A stretch of DNA of 64,000 bases, from contig VTTJ01000002.1 of NCBI GenBank assembly GCA_008364785.1, positions 496,001 to 560,000 of the forward strand, written 5' to 3'. The notes under the pieces were generated by a model. That model did no database searches. It saw nothing but the letters and a program-made list of their open reading frames with translations, and was not told the DNA's origin. Origin of the DNA: Bacillus sp. BGMRC 2118. Its GTDB lineage: Bacteria; Bacillota; Bacilli; Bacillales; SA4. Of this stretch, positions 16,713 to 26,368 are shown piece by piece; the first letter of the stretch is position 1; every line of letters starts with the position of its first letter. Made by a program: the position numbers and the translations under genes.

Positions 16713-18378
16713 AATCTTCATCCTCCACTGCATTTTGCTCTGCAAAATCAATAAATGATGCTAAGTTCTCCATTTTTACTTTGATCTCTCCATCTGTTCT
16801 AGAATGGTTTAAAATATCTTGAATATGATCTTCAATGTTTCCAATATCTAATCGTGTTAATATTTCATCTAGTTCACCAATTACACGTTCAAATAAATTA
16901 ATTTTTTCATATAGCAGCTTCAATATATGTTCTTCAACCGTATCTTTAATGGCAAAGTTATAAATATGAACATCAGACTCTTGACCGAGACGATGAATAC
17001 GACCTATACGTTGTTCGAGGCGCATTGGATTCCATGGCAAATCGTAATTAATAATATGTTGACAAAATTGCAGGTTAATCCCTTCTCCACCGGCTTCGGT
17101 CGCAATGAGTACTTGGGCTTTGTTTTTAAACAATTCTTTCATCCAATCTTTTTTTCCACGCTTAAATCCACCTCTAAATGGCACGGAGGATATCCCATGC
17201 TGCTGCAGAAACCATTGCAAGTAGAGTTGAGTTGCCCGATATTCAGTAAACACAATCACTTTGCTGTCAATTTCCTTCACAAGCTCAACTACCTTTTGTG
17301 CTTTTGCATTGGCTGTGATGGCATTAATCTTTTCCATTAAGCCATTTGTAATCATTTGAACGGACTGGCTTTCCTCATTTCGACTGAGCATATTCTTTAA
17401 CGTGTAAAACACGGCTTCTCTACTACTACAAGCTTCGCGGTGTAAGGTAATAAGAGAAAATTGACTTCCGAGATTACCTGCTGACTTCTTATAATGAAGA
17501 ATCGCATCATACAACTCTCGCTCTTCCTTTGAAAAATCAATTGGGACCGTTTTAACAATTCGTTTTGGCCATTCAATGCCAGTGTCACCACGACGATTTC
17601 TAATCATCACTTTGTTAATTAATTCTCGCAAATACTCATCATTGTTTAACGAACGTTCCTTGGCATTAAATGATTCCTCAAATTTTGTTTGATTTCCTAA
17701 ATGACCTGGTTTTAATAAGGAAACGAGATTGAATATTTCCTCTACGCGATTTTGAACAGGCGTAGCAGTTAGGAGAAGACAAAACTTCTTTTTTAGCAGT
17801 TGTACAAATTCATAGTTTTTCGTTTTATTATTTTTTAGTTTATGTGCTTCATCAATGATGATTAAGTCATAATCTTGTTCAAAAATGATTTCACGATGTG
17901 GCTGCCGTTTTGCGGTATCAATTGAAGATACCACTACATCACATTGCTCCCACACATAGCTTTTTTTCTGTCCAATAGCCGGGATGAAGAACTTTTGATT
18001 AAGTTCCATTACCCATTGAGAAACTAGCGAGGCAGGAACTAAGATTAGCACTTTTTTTACTAAGCCACGAATCATGTATTCTTTTAAAATAAGTCCAGCT
18101 TCAATTGTCTTTCCGAGTCCTACTTCATCTGCAAGTATTGCTTTACCGTTCATTTTTTCCACAACATTTTTCGCGACTTCTAATTGGTGTGGTAACGGTT
18201 TTAAATGAGGTAAATGCTTAGGAGCCTGAAGACCTTCAAACTCTGGGATCGCAAGGTGTCGCTCGACTTCGTTTGCTAGTTTATAAAGGTCCCAGTGAGC
18301 CCAAGGACCATCGTCTTCAAATCGCTTATTAAATTCCTCTTCCCATGTTTCATCAAAGATGACGTCTACCTCATGCAT
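16699..18378 (-). CDS. yqhH: SNF2-family DNA/RNA helicase-like ATPase YqhH
   Basis: Helicase superfamily 2, SNF2/RapA-type ATPase of 559 residues. Motif I ADEVGLGKTIEAG (about 80-92), Ia LVPASLVSQW, II IIDEAHKLKNN (DEAH), III LLLTATPVQN, V GGEGINLQFCQHII and VI RLEQRIGRIHRLGQ are all intact, so the motor should be active. Relatives of this domain layout act on RNA polymerase or nucleic acid complexes; the substrate of YqhH is unknown. It is co-transcribed with yqhG and divergent from the gcv operon. Confidence 0.92.
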   Translation of the reverse strand: MHEVDVIFDETWEEEFNKRFEDDGPWAHWDLYKLANEVERHLAIPEFEGLQAPKHLPHLKPLPHQLEVAKNVVEKMNGKAILADEVGLGKTIEAGLILKEYMIRGLVKKVLILVPASLVSQWVMELNQKFFIPAIGQKKSYVWEQCDVVVSSIDTAKRQPHREIIFEQDYDLIIIDEAHKLKNNKTKNYEFVQLLKKKFCLLLTATPVQNRVEEIFNLVSLLKPGHLGNQTKFEESFNAKERSLNNDEYLRELINKVMIRNRRGDTGIEWPKRIVKTVPIDFSKEERELYDAILHYKKSAGNLGSQFSLITLHREACSSREAVFYTLKNMLSRNEESQSVQMITNGLMEKINAITANAKAQKVVELVKEIDSKVIVFTEYRATQLYLQWFLQQHGISSVPFRGGFKRGKKDWMKELFKNKAQVLIATEAGGEGINLQFCQHIINYDLPWNPMRLEQRIGRIHRLGQESDVHIYNFAIKDTVEEHILKLLYEKINLFERVIGELDEILTRLDIGNIEDHIQDILNHSRTDGEIKVKMENLASFIDFAEQNAVEDEDYAAT

Positions 18379-18725
18379 TCAAACACATTCCTTTCTGTCT
18401 GCAACCTACATGTTATATTAAGGATATTCTCGCATTATTTGCTGTTTCTCGATTAGGAAGAAAAATACGTTTAGTCTAAAGGTTTTAGGTTGCTCTTCGT
18501 CCTAAATGTACTATTTCACCAAGTAATAAGTGAAGAATTGTAATAAATTTATGAAAAGGGCCGATGCTAATGTACAAAATCTAAAAATAAAACAATAATT
18601 TACTTTTTTCCTATTCGAAGTGTATTGCCGAATTCTGCATATTAATGGTAGGATAAATATAGTTTTGAAAAGTTAGTTAACATTTATTTTGTAGTATAGC
18701 CAAAATTAGACAAAATTATATATAG
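18379..18725. other. Divergent intergenic region between yqhH and the gcv riboswitch
   Basis: About 350 bases with no plausible gene. It must contain the yqhH promoter (left side) and the gcv promoter (right side). The right part is very AT-rich (TAGACAAAATTATATATAG) but I could not choose one -35/-10 pair. Confidence 0.5.
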
Positions 18726-18727
18726 CG

Positions 18728-18925
18728 AATGAGAATAAGAGGAGAGACTACTAGACATCTTTAACAAGTAGCGCCGAAGGAGCAAGCGTTTAATCGTGAA
18801 TCTCTCAGGCAAAAAGACTCTTATTTGACGCTACTCTGGAGAGAGTTTCATTGTTTATTGTGAAGCCACCAACGGGGAAATGCTATTGCAGCAAAACTTT
18901 CAGGTGCCAGGACAGAGCTAATCCG
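18728..18925 (+). ncRNA. Tandem glycine riboswitch
   Basis: Two consecutive aptamers precede gcvT. The first includes GGAGAGA at 18740-18746, the signature GCGCCGAAGGAGCAA at 18771-18785 and TCTCTCAGGCAAAAAGA near 18801-18818. The second includes CTCTGGAGAGAG at 18834-18845, GCCACCAACGGGG at 18865-18877 and CTTTCAGGTGCCAGGACAGAG near 18897-18917. This architecture and position are those of the gcvT glycine riboswitch. Glycine binding is expected to prevent formation of the terminator that follows. Confidence 0.95.
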
Positions 18926-18956
18926 TATGTATTATATGGATTTCTCTGTCCTTTTT
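18909..18956 (+). terminator. Riboswitch-controlled intrinsic terminator
   Basis: AGGACAGAG pairs with CTCTGTCC across a 26-base loop and is followed by T5. The left arm is shared with the 3' edge of the second aptamer, so aptamer folding and termination compete. Confidence 0.9.
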
Positions 18957-19019
18957 CAGTAGAAAAGGTTTATGCGGCTATACTAGAAACATCCTATTAT
19001 ACATAACAGGAGGAGAAAT

Positions 19020-20123
19020 ATGACTCAGCTTAAGCGCACACCTTTATTTGATAGTTATCAGGAGTATGGCGCCAAAACCATTGATTTTGGTGGATGGGAT
19101 TTACCTGTACAATTTTCAAGCATCAAAGAAGAACATGAAGCAGTTCGAGAGAGAGCAGGACTATTTGACGTTTCTCATATGGGAGAAATTGAAGTAAAGG
19201 GATCAGGAAGTCTAGATTATCTTCAAAAGATGATGACAAATGATGTATCCAAGCTTGCTGATGGCAAAGCACAGTATACAGCAATGTGCTATGAAAACGG
19301 TGGAGTTGTAGATGACCTTCTTATTTATAAAAAGGCAGACAACGATTATTTATTAGTAGTAAATGCCTCGAATATTGAAAAAGATTATGACTGGTTAGTA
19401 TCACATGTTACCGGAGATGTGGAACTAACAAATGTTTCTGATGATACAGCTCAATTAGCCATTCAAGGACCTTTGGCTGAAAAAGTACTACAAAAGCTCA
19501 CAAACCAAGATTTACAGGCAATTGGCTTCTTCAGTTTTAAAGAGAACGTTGAAATAGAAGGAGTTTCAACACTTGTTTCTCGTACGGGTTACACAGGTGA
19601 AGATGGCTTTGAAATATATTGTAAAAAAGAAGATGCAGCATTCCTATGGAAGCGCATACTAGAAGGTGGCCAAGAAGAAGGGATATTACCTTGCGGACTT
19701 GGAGCTCGTGATACATTACGCTTTGAAGCGAATTTAGCACTATATGGTCAAGAACTATCAAAGGATATTTCACCTCTTGAAGCTGGTATCGGTTTTGCAG
19801 TGAAGCTGCAGAAAGAAGCAGATTTCATAGGAAAAGAAGCACTCGTTAATCAAAAAGAAGCAGGACTGCCAAGAAAGCTGGTGGGATTAGAAATGATTGA
19901 CAAAGGAATTCCTCGTCACGGTTATGAGGTATTCGTAAACGATGAACAAATTGGGTTTGTAACAACTGGCACTCAATCACCAACACTTAAGAAAAACGTT
20001 GGTCTTGCGTTAATAAACACTCAATATACTGAGCTTGGCCAAGAAGTTGAAGTTCAAATTCGTGCTAAGCGTCTAAAAGCAAAAGTTGTCGCTACACCAT
20101 TTTATAAGCGTCCTAAAAAGTAA
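19020..20123 (+). CDS. gcvT: Glycine cleavage system T protein (aminomethyltransferase)
   Basis: Transfers the methylene group from aminomethyl-lipoyl H protein to tetrahydrofolate, releasing ammonia. The 367 residues match the family over the full length: [20 protein letters not shown] at the start, [25 protein letters not shown], the folate-contacting [12 protein letters not shown], and the C-terminal barrel ending in [15 protein letters not shown] lies 7-12 bases upstream of the ATG. It is the first gene of gcvT-gcvPA-gcvPB, under the glycine riboswitch. Confidence 0.97.
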   Translation: MTQLKRTPLFDSYQEYGAKTIDFGGWDLPVQFSSIKEEHEAVRERAGLFDVSHMGEIEVKGSGSLDYLQKMMTNDVSKLADGKAQYTAMCYENGGVVDDLLIYKKADNDYLLVVNASNIEKDYDWLVSHVTGDVELTNVSDDTAQLAIQGPLAEKVLQKLTNQDLQAIGFFSFKENVEIEGVSTLVSRTGYTGEDGFEIYCKKEDAAFLWKRILEGGQEEGILPCGLGARDTLRFEANLALYGQELSKDISPLEAGIGFAVKLQKEADFIGKEALVNQKEAGLPRKLVGLEMIDKGIPRHGYEVFVNDEQIGFVTTGTQSPTLKKNVGLALINTQYTELGQEVEVQIRAKRLKAKVVATPFYKRPKK

Positions 20124-20139
20124 GAGGGGGTCACATACT

Positions 20140-21486
20140 ATGAAGCATCGTTATTTACCGATGACAGAACAAGATAAACAAGAAATGCTGCAGGCAATTG
20201 GCGTTGAATCTGTAGATGAATTATTTAAGGATATACCTGAAAGTGTTCGCTTTCAAGGTGAATATAACATTAAGCAGGCAAAATCTGAAACAGCCCTAAT
20301 GCAAGAGTTATCAGGGTTAGCTGGTAAAAATTATAACAGCAAAGAATACCCATCATTTATTGGTGCAGGTGTATATGATCATTACGTTCCAGTTATAACA
20401 GATCATGTTATCTCACGTTCTGAATTTTATACAGCATACACGCCTTACCAACCAGAAATCTCACAAGGGGAGCTTCAGGCAATCTTTGAGTTTCAAACAA
20501 TGATCTGTGAATTAACAGGGATGGATGTTGCCAACTCTTCCATGTATGACGGAGGTACAGCGTTAGCTGAAGCTGCAGCGTTAAGTGCAGGTCAAACAAG
20601 AAATAAAAAGATTCTGGTATCAGGTGCTGTACACCCAGAATCACGTGCAGTGTTAAAAACTTATGCTACTGGTCAGCGATTAGAAGTTATTGAAATTCCC
20701 GTAGTAAATGGTGTAACTGATCTTGAAGCCTTAAAATCTCATATGGATGAAGAAGTGGCTTCAGTTGTGGTTCAATATCCAAACTTCTTTGGACAAATTG
20801 AACCATTAAAGGAAATCGAGCAAATTGCACATCAAAATAAAGGGATGTTTATCGTTTCAAGTAATCCTTTATCGTTAGGGGTTTTAACACCTCCTGGTAA
20901 GCTGGGTGCTGATATCGTAGTAGGGGATGCTCAGCCATTCGGAATTCCAGCACAGTTCGGTGGACCACACTGTGGATATTTCGCTGTTACAACAAAACTA
21001 ATGAGAAAAGTACCTGGGCGTCTAGTTGGTCAAACAACTGATGAACTAGGTCGTAGGGGATTTGTACTAACCCTTCAAGCACGTGAACAGCACATTCGTC
21101 GTGATAAAGCAACGTCTAACATCTGTTCAAACCAAGCGTTAAATGCACTAGCAGCATCAGTAGCGATGACTGCACTAGGGAAAAAAGGCATTAAAGAAAT
21201 GGCAACACAAAATATACAAAAAGCGCACTATGCAATGCGTGCATTTAAACAGGCTGGTTTTGAAATCGTATATGACGGTCCGTTCTTTAATGAGTTTGTT
21301 GTGAAACTGCCGATTCCAGTAAAACAAGCAAACTTACAACTAGCTAAAAAGGGCTTCATTGGCGGATATGACTTAAGTAGAGATGATGAAAGATTAGCTA
21401 ATCACATGTTAGTAGCTGTAACAGAGCTGCGTACGAAGGACGAAATTGACCGATTTGTAAAGGAATTGGGGGATTGTCATGAATAA
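20140..21486 (+). CDS. gcvPA: Glycine dehydrogenase (decarboxylating) subunit 1
   Basis: N-terminal half of the P protein, which decarboxylates glycine together with GcvPB. The 448-residue chain shows [32 protein letters not shown], the family-typical GGPHCGYFA and [28 protein letters not shown] upstream supports ATG 20140 rather than the ATG at 20086 inside gcvT. This half carries no PLP lysine; that is in GcvPB. The stop overlaps the gcvPB start by 8 bases, consistent with coupled synthesis of the heterotetramer. Confidence 0.97.
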   Translation: MKHRYLPMTEQDKQEMLQAIGVESVDELFKDIPESVRFQGEYNIKQAKSETALMQELSGLAGKNYNSKEYPSFIGAGVYDHYVPVITDHVISRSEFYTAYTPYQPEISQGELQAIFEFQTMICELTGMDVANSSMYDGGTALAEAAALSAGQTRNKKILVSGAVHPESRAVLKTYATGQRLEVIEIPVVNGVTDLEALKSHMDEEVASVVVQYPNFFGQIEPLKEIEQIAHQNKGMFIVSSNPLSLGVLTPPGKLGADIVVGDAQPFGIPAQFGGPHCGYFAVTTKLMRKVPGRLVGQTTDELGRRGFVLTLQAREQHIRRDKATSNICSNQALNALAASVAMTALGKKGIKEMATQNIQKAHYAMRAFKQAGFEIVYDGPFFNEFVVKLPIPVKQANLQLAKKGFIGGYDLSRDDERLANHMLVAVTELRTKDEIDRFVKELGDCHE

Positions 21487-22939
21487 CGAAAAACAAACAC
21501 TAATATTTGAAGTGAGTAAGCCAGGACGAGTTGGATACAGCCTGCCTGAATTAGATATAGATACAGTTTCAATTGAGGAATTAATCCCTTCTGACTATAT
21601 TCGCACAGAGGAAGCAGAACTCCCGGAAGTATCTGAATTAGATATTATGCGTCATTACACTTCACTTTCTAGAAGAAACCATGGTGTAGATTCTGGATTT
21701 TATCCTCTAGGGTCTTGTACGATGAAGTATAATCCGAAAATTAATGAAAACGTTGCGAGGTTTGCTGGTTTTTCATATGTTCATCCATTACAAGAAGAGG
21801 AAACAGTTCAAGGTGCAATGGAGCTGATGTATGACCTTCAGGAACACCTTAAAGAAATAACAGGGATGGATGAAGTAACACTTCAACCTGCTGCAGGTGC
21901 ACACGGCGAATGGACTGGATTAATGATGATCCGTGCTTACCATGAAGCAAATGGTGATTTTAACCGGACAAAGGTTATTGTTCCTGACTCCGCTCACGGA
22001 ACAAATCCTGCTTCTGCAACTGTTGCTGGACTTGAAACAATTACAGTAAAATCCGATGAAAATGGTTTAGTTGATTTAGAGGATCTACGTCGTGTGGTGG
22101 ATCAGGATGTGGCGGCTCTAATGCTGACAAATCCAAATACACTTGGCCTATTCGAAGAGCAAATACTAGAAATGGCACAAATTATCCATGACGCAGGTGG
22201 AAAACTTTACTATGATGGTGCTAACTTAAATGCAGTATTAAGTAAAGCACGACCAGGAGATATGGGCTTTGATGTCGTTCATCTAAACTTGCATAAAACA
22301 TTCACAGGCCCTCATGGTGGCGGTGGACCAGGTTCTGGACCAGTAGGAGTAAAGAGTGATTTAATTCCTTACCTTCCAAAGCCAGTATTGGTTAAAACAG
22401 AAGAAGGTTTCCACTTTGATTACAATCGTCCACAATCAATTGGCCGTGTGAAACCGTATTACGGTAACTTTGGAATCAATGTTCGTGCATACACGTACAT
22501 TCGTTCAATGGGACCAGATGGACTTAAGGCTGTTACTGAGTATGCTGTATTAAATGCAAACTATATGATGAGACGCCTAGAGCCATATTATGATCTTCCA
22601 TATAAGCAGCATTGTAAACATGAATTTGTTCTCTCTGGAAAGCGCCAGAAGAAGTTAGGTGTTCGTACACTTGATATCGCAAAACGTTTACTTGATTTTG
22701 GATATCATCCACCAACGATTTACTTCCCGTTAAATGTGGAAGAAGCAATCATGATTGAACCTACAGAAACAGAATCAAAAGAAACATTAGATGAATTCAT
22801 TGATACAATGATTCAAATTGCAAAGGAAGCAGAAGAAAATCCTGAGATCGTTCAAGAAGCACCGCATCATACAGTGGTTAGCCGACTAGACGAAACGACA
22901 GCAGCAAGAAAGCCAATCCTTCGATATATAAAGGAATAA
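21479..22939 (+). CDS. gcvPB: Glycine dehydrogenase (decarboxylating) subunit 2
   Basis: PLP-bearing half of the P protein, 486 residues. The PLP lysine is Lys273 in [18 protein letters not shown]. Other hallmarks are [25 protein letters not shown] and [11 protein letters not shown]. It forms the decarboxylase with GcvPA; the H protein gene is not in this window. The start ATG overlaps the gcvPA stop. Confidence 0.97.
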   Translation: MNNEKQTLIFEVSKPGRVGYSLPELDIDTVSIEELIPSDYIRTEEAELPEVSELDIMRHYTSLSRRNHGVDSGFYPLGSCTMKYNPKINENVARFAGFSYVHPLQEEETVQGAMELMYDLQEHLKEITGMDEVTLQPAAGAHGEWTGLMMIRAYHEANGDFNRTKVIVPDSAHGTNPASATVAGLETITVKSDENGLVDLEDLRRVVDQDVAALMLTNPNTLGLFEEQILEMAQIIHDAGGKLYYDGANLNAVLSKARPGDMGFDVVHLNLHKTFTGPHGGGGPGSGPVGVKSDLIPYLPKPVLVKTEEGFHFDYNRPQSIGRVKPYYGNFGINVRAYTYIRSMGPDGLKAVTEYAVLNANYMMRRLEPYYDLPYKQHCKHEFVLSGKRQKKLGVRTLDIAKRLLDFGYHPPTIYFPLNVEEAIMIEPTETESKETLDEFIDTMIQIAKEAEENPEIVQEAPHHTVVSRLDETTAARKPILRYIKE

Positions 22940-22943
22940 TAAC

Positions 22944-22988
22944 ATACAAGTAGACCCCCACCATTTGTTGGTGAGGGTCTACTTGTAT
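22944..22988. terminator. Hairpin downstream of gcvPB
   Basis: ATACAAGTAGACCC pairs with GGGTCTACTTGTAT around an inner CCACCATTTGTTGGTG. It is a very stable stem but no real T run follows on either strand. It is probably a terminator or mRNA 3' stabiliser. Confidence 0.6.
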
Positions 22989-23058
22989 TCTCATAAAGAG
23001 AGCTGATCCTAAAAAGGAAAAACAGGCAAGGGTTGTAAAGCACCATGCCTGTTTCTGC

Positions 23059-23436
23059 TTACTTTCCTGACTTAATTTTTCCACCCCAAAGCTTGTATCC
23101 ACCTTTAAGTTGGTATAAATCTGAAACACCTTTTCGTTTTAGCATTGCAGCCGCACGACCACTACGTATACCATTTTGGCAATAAAGGTATACCGGCTTG
23201 TCTGGGCGAATTTCTTTATGACGTGTTCTAAACTGTGAAAGTGGAATGTTTCTAGCTCCTAAAATATGTCCACCTTCAAATTCATTCGGTTCACGCACAT
23301 CAATTAACTGTGCTTTACGATATCCCTGAATAAACTCTTCTTCTGTAAGAGTTTTAACAATTTTACGTTGATATAAGTAATTGAAGACTGAATACGCAAT
23401 GATTGCTCCTAATAATAGTAAAATGGCTTGTAACAA
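23059..23436 (-). CDS. yqhL: Membrane-anchored rhodanese-domain protein YqhL
   Basis: A 125-residue protein: an N-terminal membrane segment (ILLLLGAIIAYSVFNYL) followed by a single rhodanese domain with DVREPNEFEGGHI and the active-site loop YCQNGIRSGRA, where the catalytic Cys is present. Rhodaneses carry persulfide sulfur; the acceptor is unknown. GGGAGG 8-13 bases upstream points to TTG 23436; the longer frame to 23499 lacks a signal. It is divergent from lipM, as in B. subtilis. Confidence 0.85.
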   Translation of the reverse strand: MLQAILLLLGAIIAYSVFNYLYQRKIVKTLTEEEFIQGYRKAQLIDVREPNEFEGGHILGARNIPLSQFRTRHKEIRPDKPVYLYCQNGIRSGRAAAMLKRKGVSDLYQLKGGYKLWGGKIKSGK

Positions 23437-23585
23437 GATAATTGCCTCCCTTATGTCTCTACTATACTCTATTATAGTAGGGTAGAACAAAAGATTCAAA
23501 GGAATTATTTCAGGTTTATTTTTTGACAGAACAAATTTATTTGTTAGACTTATATCTGCATAAGAAAAAGGAAAGAGGCAATAAG

Positions 23586-24422
23586 ATGAAAAAAGAAACT
23601 TGGCGTTTTATCGATTCAGGAAATTGTTCTCCTGCTTTTAATATGGCATTAGATGAGGCATTGCTAGAATGGCACAGTAAAGGATTAATTCCACCAACTA
23701 TCCGATTTTATGGATGGGACCCTGCCACTCTTTCAATAGGATATTTTCAAAAGGTAGAGAAGGAAATTGATTTAGATATTGTGAAGAAGCATAACCTTGG
23801 ATTTGTACGCAGACCAACCGGTGGCAGGGGAGTCTTGCATGACAGGGAGCTTACATATAGTGTAATCGTATCAGAAGAATACCCTGATATGCCCAAAACT
23901 GTAACCGAGGCCTACCGTGTCATATCTGAAGGGATTTTAGAAGGGTTTAAGCTGCTAGGTTTAGACGCCTATTTTGCGGTACCGAAAACAGATGAGGAAC
24001 GAGAAAGTTTAAAAAATCCGAGATCTGCGGTGTGCTTCGATGCCCCTTCCTGGTATGAATTAGTCGTAGAAGGAAGAAAAGTTGCAGGAAGTGCACAGAC
24101 TCGTCAAAAGGGTGTTATTCTCCAACATGGCTCTATTTTACTAGATATTGATGAAGACCTATTGTTTAATTTGTTTAAGTATCCTAATGATCGTGTGAAA
24201 GAGAGATTGCAGCGTAACTTTAAAAATAAAGCAGTGGCAACAAACGCATTACGAGAAAAGCCTGTCACGATTGAAGAAGCAAAAGAGGCGTTTAAAAACG
24301 GTTTTGAAAAAGGGTTATCCATTAATCTAACACCATATGAATTAACGAGTGAAGAACTTGAAGAAGTAAATAAAATTGCAAAAGAAAAATACGAAAGTGA
24401 TGAATGGAACTTCCGTAGATAA
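23586..24422 (+). CDS. lipM: Octanoyl-[GcvH]:protein octanoyltransferase LipM
   Basis: Transfers octanoate from acyl carrier protein to the glycine cleavage H protein, the first step of lipoic acid assembly in Bacillus. The 278 residues contain the biotin/lipoate ligase-fold motifs [28 protein letters not shown] and GSAQTRQ. The acyl-accepting cysteine is Cys150 (SAVCFDAPS), the same number as in B. subtilis LipM. AAAGAGG fixes ATG 23586. Its nearness to the gcv operon fits its substrate, GcvH. Confidence 0.95.
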   Translation: MKKETWRFIDSGNCSPAFNMALDEALLEWHSKGLIPPTIRFYGWDPATLSIGYFQKVEKEIDLDIVKKHNLGFVRRPTGGRGVLHDRELTYSVIVSEEYPDMPKTVTEAYRVISEGILEGFKLLGLDAYFAVPKTDEERESLKNPRSAVCFDAPSWYELVVEGRKVAGSAQTRQKGVILQHGSILLDIDEDLLFNLFKYPNDRVKERLQRNFKNKAVATNALREKPVTIEEAKEAFKNGFEKGLSINLTPYELTSEELEEVNKIAKEKYESDEWNFRR

Positions 24423-24428
24423 GGATTG

Positions 24429-24458
24429 CCGTTAGATAAACTCTAGCGGCTTTTTTTA
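24429..24458 (+). terminator. Terminator after lipM
   Basis: GCCGTTAGA / TCTAGCGGC stem with a 5-base loop and T7. Confidence 0.92.
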
Positions 24459-24508
24459 TCTGATGGACACCTTTATTTTTTCAGATACAAGAAGGAATAC
24501 GAGTAAGA

Positions 24509-25831
24509 ATGCCTAATTTATGTATGATACCTGTACTGCTAAAAAAGGATGTGACACTGTTGTTTAATGTTCATGAGAATGACCGATCTACTAGTATACT
24601 TCCGTTGAAAAAACAAGAATACATTCGTGATCAGTTTCTTGTGAAGAGACTTGATTCTGTATTACGAGAAGCTATGATGAAAGCTGAGATTCCGATGTGG
24701 ATCGTGATTAGTAAGGAATATAACGAAGACCCGGTAGTTGAAACCCTGACACCTAGTGAACATGAGAGCTCTCGGAGATTGTCTATTTTTGTTTTCGTAA
24801 TAAATCCAGAGAACCAACAGATTGAACGTTATGTGATTGGCTCACCACACCCGGCATTACAAAACTTGTACACATTCATTTGGGATCGTCAGCATGAATC
24901 TCAATGGCAAAGGTTAAAGAAATTAGTAGAAGAAAAACAACCTAGTAAAATAGGCATTAATCGGTCAAAACACATTGCTGTTGCCGATGGGTTAACGTCG
25001 AGTATGTATGATGTTTTAACTGAAGAACTTGGAACATCATGGGTTAACAGATTTGTATCTGCAGAACATTTAGTCATTCACTGGTTCTTAAAACGAAGCA
25101 AAGAGGAAATGCATATTTATCCTTTCCTCGCAGACTTAACTAGTAATCTTGCGAAAAAAGCATTATCGAACGAAGTAATCTATCCAGGCATCACAACTAC
25201 AACTGAAGTGGTAGATTGGCTTAGGCAGAAGGTATATGATCTTGGAATAAAGACATCCTTTTATCCAACTGTAGATATTCAGAGGCAGCATGCAACTAGT
25301 GACAGACTGACCCATACAATCATTATGCCTGGTGATATCGTCCATCTTGACTTTGGAATCGAGTATCTCGGGTTGTGCACAGATACACAACAGCTATCTT
25401 ATGTGTTGAAACGAGGAGAATCAAAACCACCAGCAGGACTACAGGCAGCATTCAGACAAGCATTAGTATTTGAAGATATTGTTATGAGGAACATGACAAT
25501 TGGTAAAAGTGGGAATCAAGTATTTGAAATAAGTATGTCAGAAGCAAAACAAAGTGAAATAAATGCGATGCTATACACACATCCTATAGGACGTCATTGC
25601 CATGAAGCAGGGCCGATCATTGGTTTATTCGATCAACAAACGAAGATACCATTTAAAGGAGAGTTGGTAATTGTAAGCGATTCTGCCTATGCTTTAGAGT
25701 TTAATATAAATACATACATACCCGAGTGGGGACATGAAGTCTATTTGTATCTAGAACAACCTATAGCTGTTTACGAAGATGGCTCAACTTATTTGACACC
25801 TAGACAAGAGTGTTTCTATTTGGTCAGATAG
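24509..25831 (+). CDS. M24 family (Xaa-Pro peptidase/creatinase-like) metallopeptidase homologue
   Basis: The 440-residue protein has a creatinase N-terminal-like region (about 30-200) and a pita-bread M24 domain (about 205-440). Likely metal ligands are visible as Asp in HLDFG, Asp in CTDTQ, His in HPIGRHCHEAGP, and Glu in ALEFNI and WGHEVYLYLE. The usual ESGHGIG-type loop is altered, so substrate and activity are uncertain. The start has a distant AAGAAGGA at 24489-24496; TTG 24560 is an alternative. It lies between lipM and nrdJ, where B. subtilis has no such gene. A second, canonical M24 enzyme (yqhT) is at 34.7 kb. Confidence 0.8.
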   Translation: MPNLCMIPVLLKKDVTLLFNVHENDRSTSILPLKKQEYIRDQFLVKRLDSVLREAMMKAEIPMWIVISKEYNEDPVVETLTPSEHESSRRLSIFVFVINPENQQIERYVIGSPHPALQNLYTFIWDRQHESQWQRLKKLVEEKQPSKIGINRSKHIAVADGLTSSMYDVLTEELGTSWVNRFVSAEHLVIHWFLKRSKEEMHIYPFLADLTSNLAKKALSNEVIYPGITTTTEVVDWLRQKVYDLGIKTSFYPTVDIQRQHATSDRLTHTIIMPGDIVHLDFGIEYLGLCTDTQQLSYVLKRGESKPPAGLQAAFRQALVFEDIVMRNMTIGKSGNQVFEISMSEAKQSEINAMLYTHPIGRHCHEAGPIIGLFDQQTKIPFKGELVIVSDSAYALEFNINTYIPEWGHEVYLYLEQPIAVYEDGSTYLTPRQECFYLVR

Positions 25832-25856
25832 ATAGTTTGGTAAGGGTGCAAGGGGT

Positions 25857-25887
25857 GCTACTTTCTTAATGAAGTAGCTTTTTTTTG
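25857..25887 (+). terminator. Terminator after the M24 gene
   Basis: GCTACTT / AAGTAGC stem with an 8-base loop, then a long T run. Confidence 0.85.
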
Positions 25888-26190
25888 TTTTGGCTGTATT
25901 TGATTTCTAGACCAACTCTATATTAAATGAACCCGCATTGCTCGATTACCGATTACCATAGTAGAAATTAACAACAAGTTACAAATTGATAGTTATTTGT
26001 ATCTGAATGAACCAATGTGTAAAAAAGTTATATACTCAGATCTGGAGCGCAGCTTTCTACCACAATTTAACAAAAAGTGGATAGATAGTTATTTTTTTAT
26101 GCAAGGTGGAAAAAAGATTAAAATTCGTCAAAAACTCCGAAATTTTTCATCCTATCTCCTCTATTCTCTAGTATTTAATTTATTTTATGT
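25888..26190. other. AT-rich stretch upstream of the nrdJ promoter, no gene supported
   Basis: A 65-codon frame from 25997 lacks a ribosome-binding site and has no protein-like pattern. I see no other structure here. Confidence 0.5.
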
Positions 26191-26219
26191 TTGACAAAAT
26201 AAATGATATTTGCCTAAAA
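26191..26219 (+). promoter_or_regulatory. Probable sigma-A promoter of nrdJ
   Basis: A perfect -35 TTGACA at 26191-26196 is followed after 17-18 bases by a weak -10 (CTAAAA or TAAAAC). The first NrdR box abuts this -10, a position suited to repression. Confidence 0.6.
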
Positions 26220-26234
26220 CACAATATATAGTGT
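26219..26234 (+). promoter_or_regulatory. NrdR box 1
   Basis: ACACAATATATAGTGT matches the NrdR consensus ACACWATATATWGTGT at all 16 positions. NrdR represses ribonucleotide reductase genes when dATP is high. The nrdR gene itself is outside this window. Confidence 0.88.
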
Positions 26235-26241
26235 TGTCGAA
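26234..26241 (+). promoter_or_regulatory. Perfect Spo0A-box sequence between the NrdR boxes
   Basis: TTGTCGAA is the exact consensus for Spo0A binding and is identical to a box in the spo0A promoter region of this window (56714-56721). It shares its first base with NrdR box 1. Binding here is inference; an 8-mer can occur by chance, but the location in a control region is notable. Confidence 0.4.
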
Positions 26242-26251
26242 AATATTATAT

Positions 26252-26267
26252 ATACTATATATTGATA
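26252..26267 (+). promoter_or_regulatory. NrdR box 2
   Basis: The core CTATATATTG at 26255-26264 fits the NrdR core CWATATATWG; the outer bases are less conserved. It lies 33 bases (about three helical turns) from the core of box 1, the paired arrangement expected for cooperative NrdR binding. Confidence 0.75.
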
Positions 26268-26301
26268 TATTGTGTGGTGGTGTGATATGGTAACAATATC
26301 A

Positions 26302-26342
26302 AATCTCAGCAGTGCTAGATAGAAGAATAGATTGCTGAGATT
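26302..26342 (+). other. Hairpin in the nrdJ leader
   Basis: A perfect 10-bp inverted repeat AATCTCAGCA / TGCTGAGATT surrounds a 21-base loop, about 10 bases before the nrdJ ribosome-binding site. There is no T run, so it is not a terminator. It could stabilise the mRNA or modulate translation. Confidence 0.5.
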
Positions 26343-26368
26343 AATGTGTTTGAGGGAGATGAGAAGAG

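Noticed and set aside
22944..22988. Element end or insertion at the hairpin after gcvPB
   Set aside because: It is a plain inverted repeat without flanking duplication or similarity to the miniature elements.
25997..26194. 65-codon frame upstream of nrdJ
   Set aside because: No ribosome-binding site, random composition, and it overlaps the nrdJ promoter.
26191..26368. Cobalamin riboswitch in front of nrdJ
   Set aside because: No B12-box (GCCACTG-type) motif is present; the leader only shows the simple 10-bp stem.
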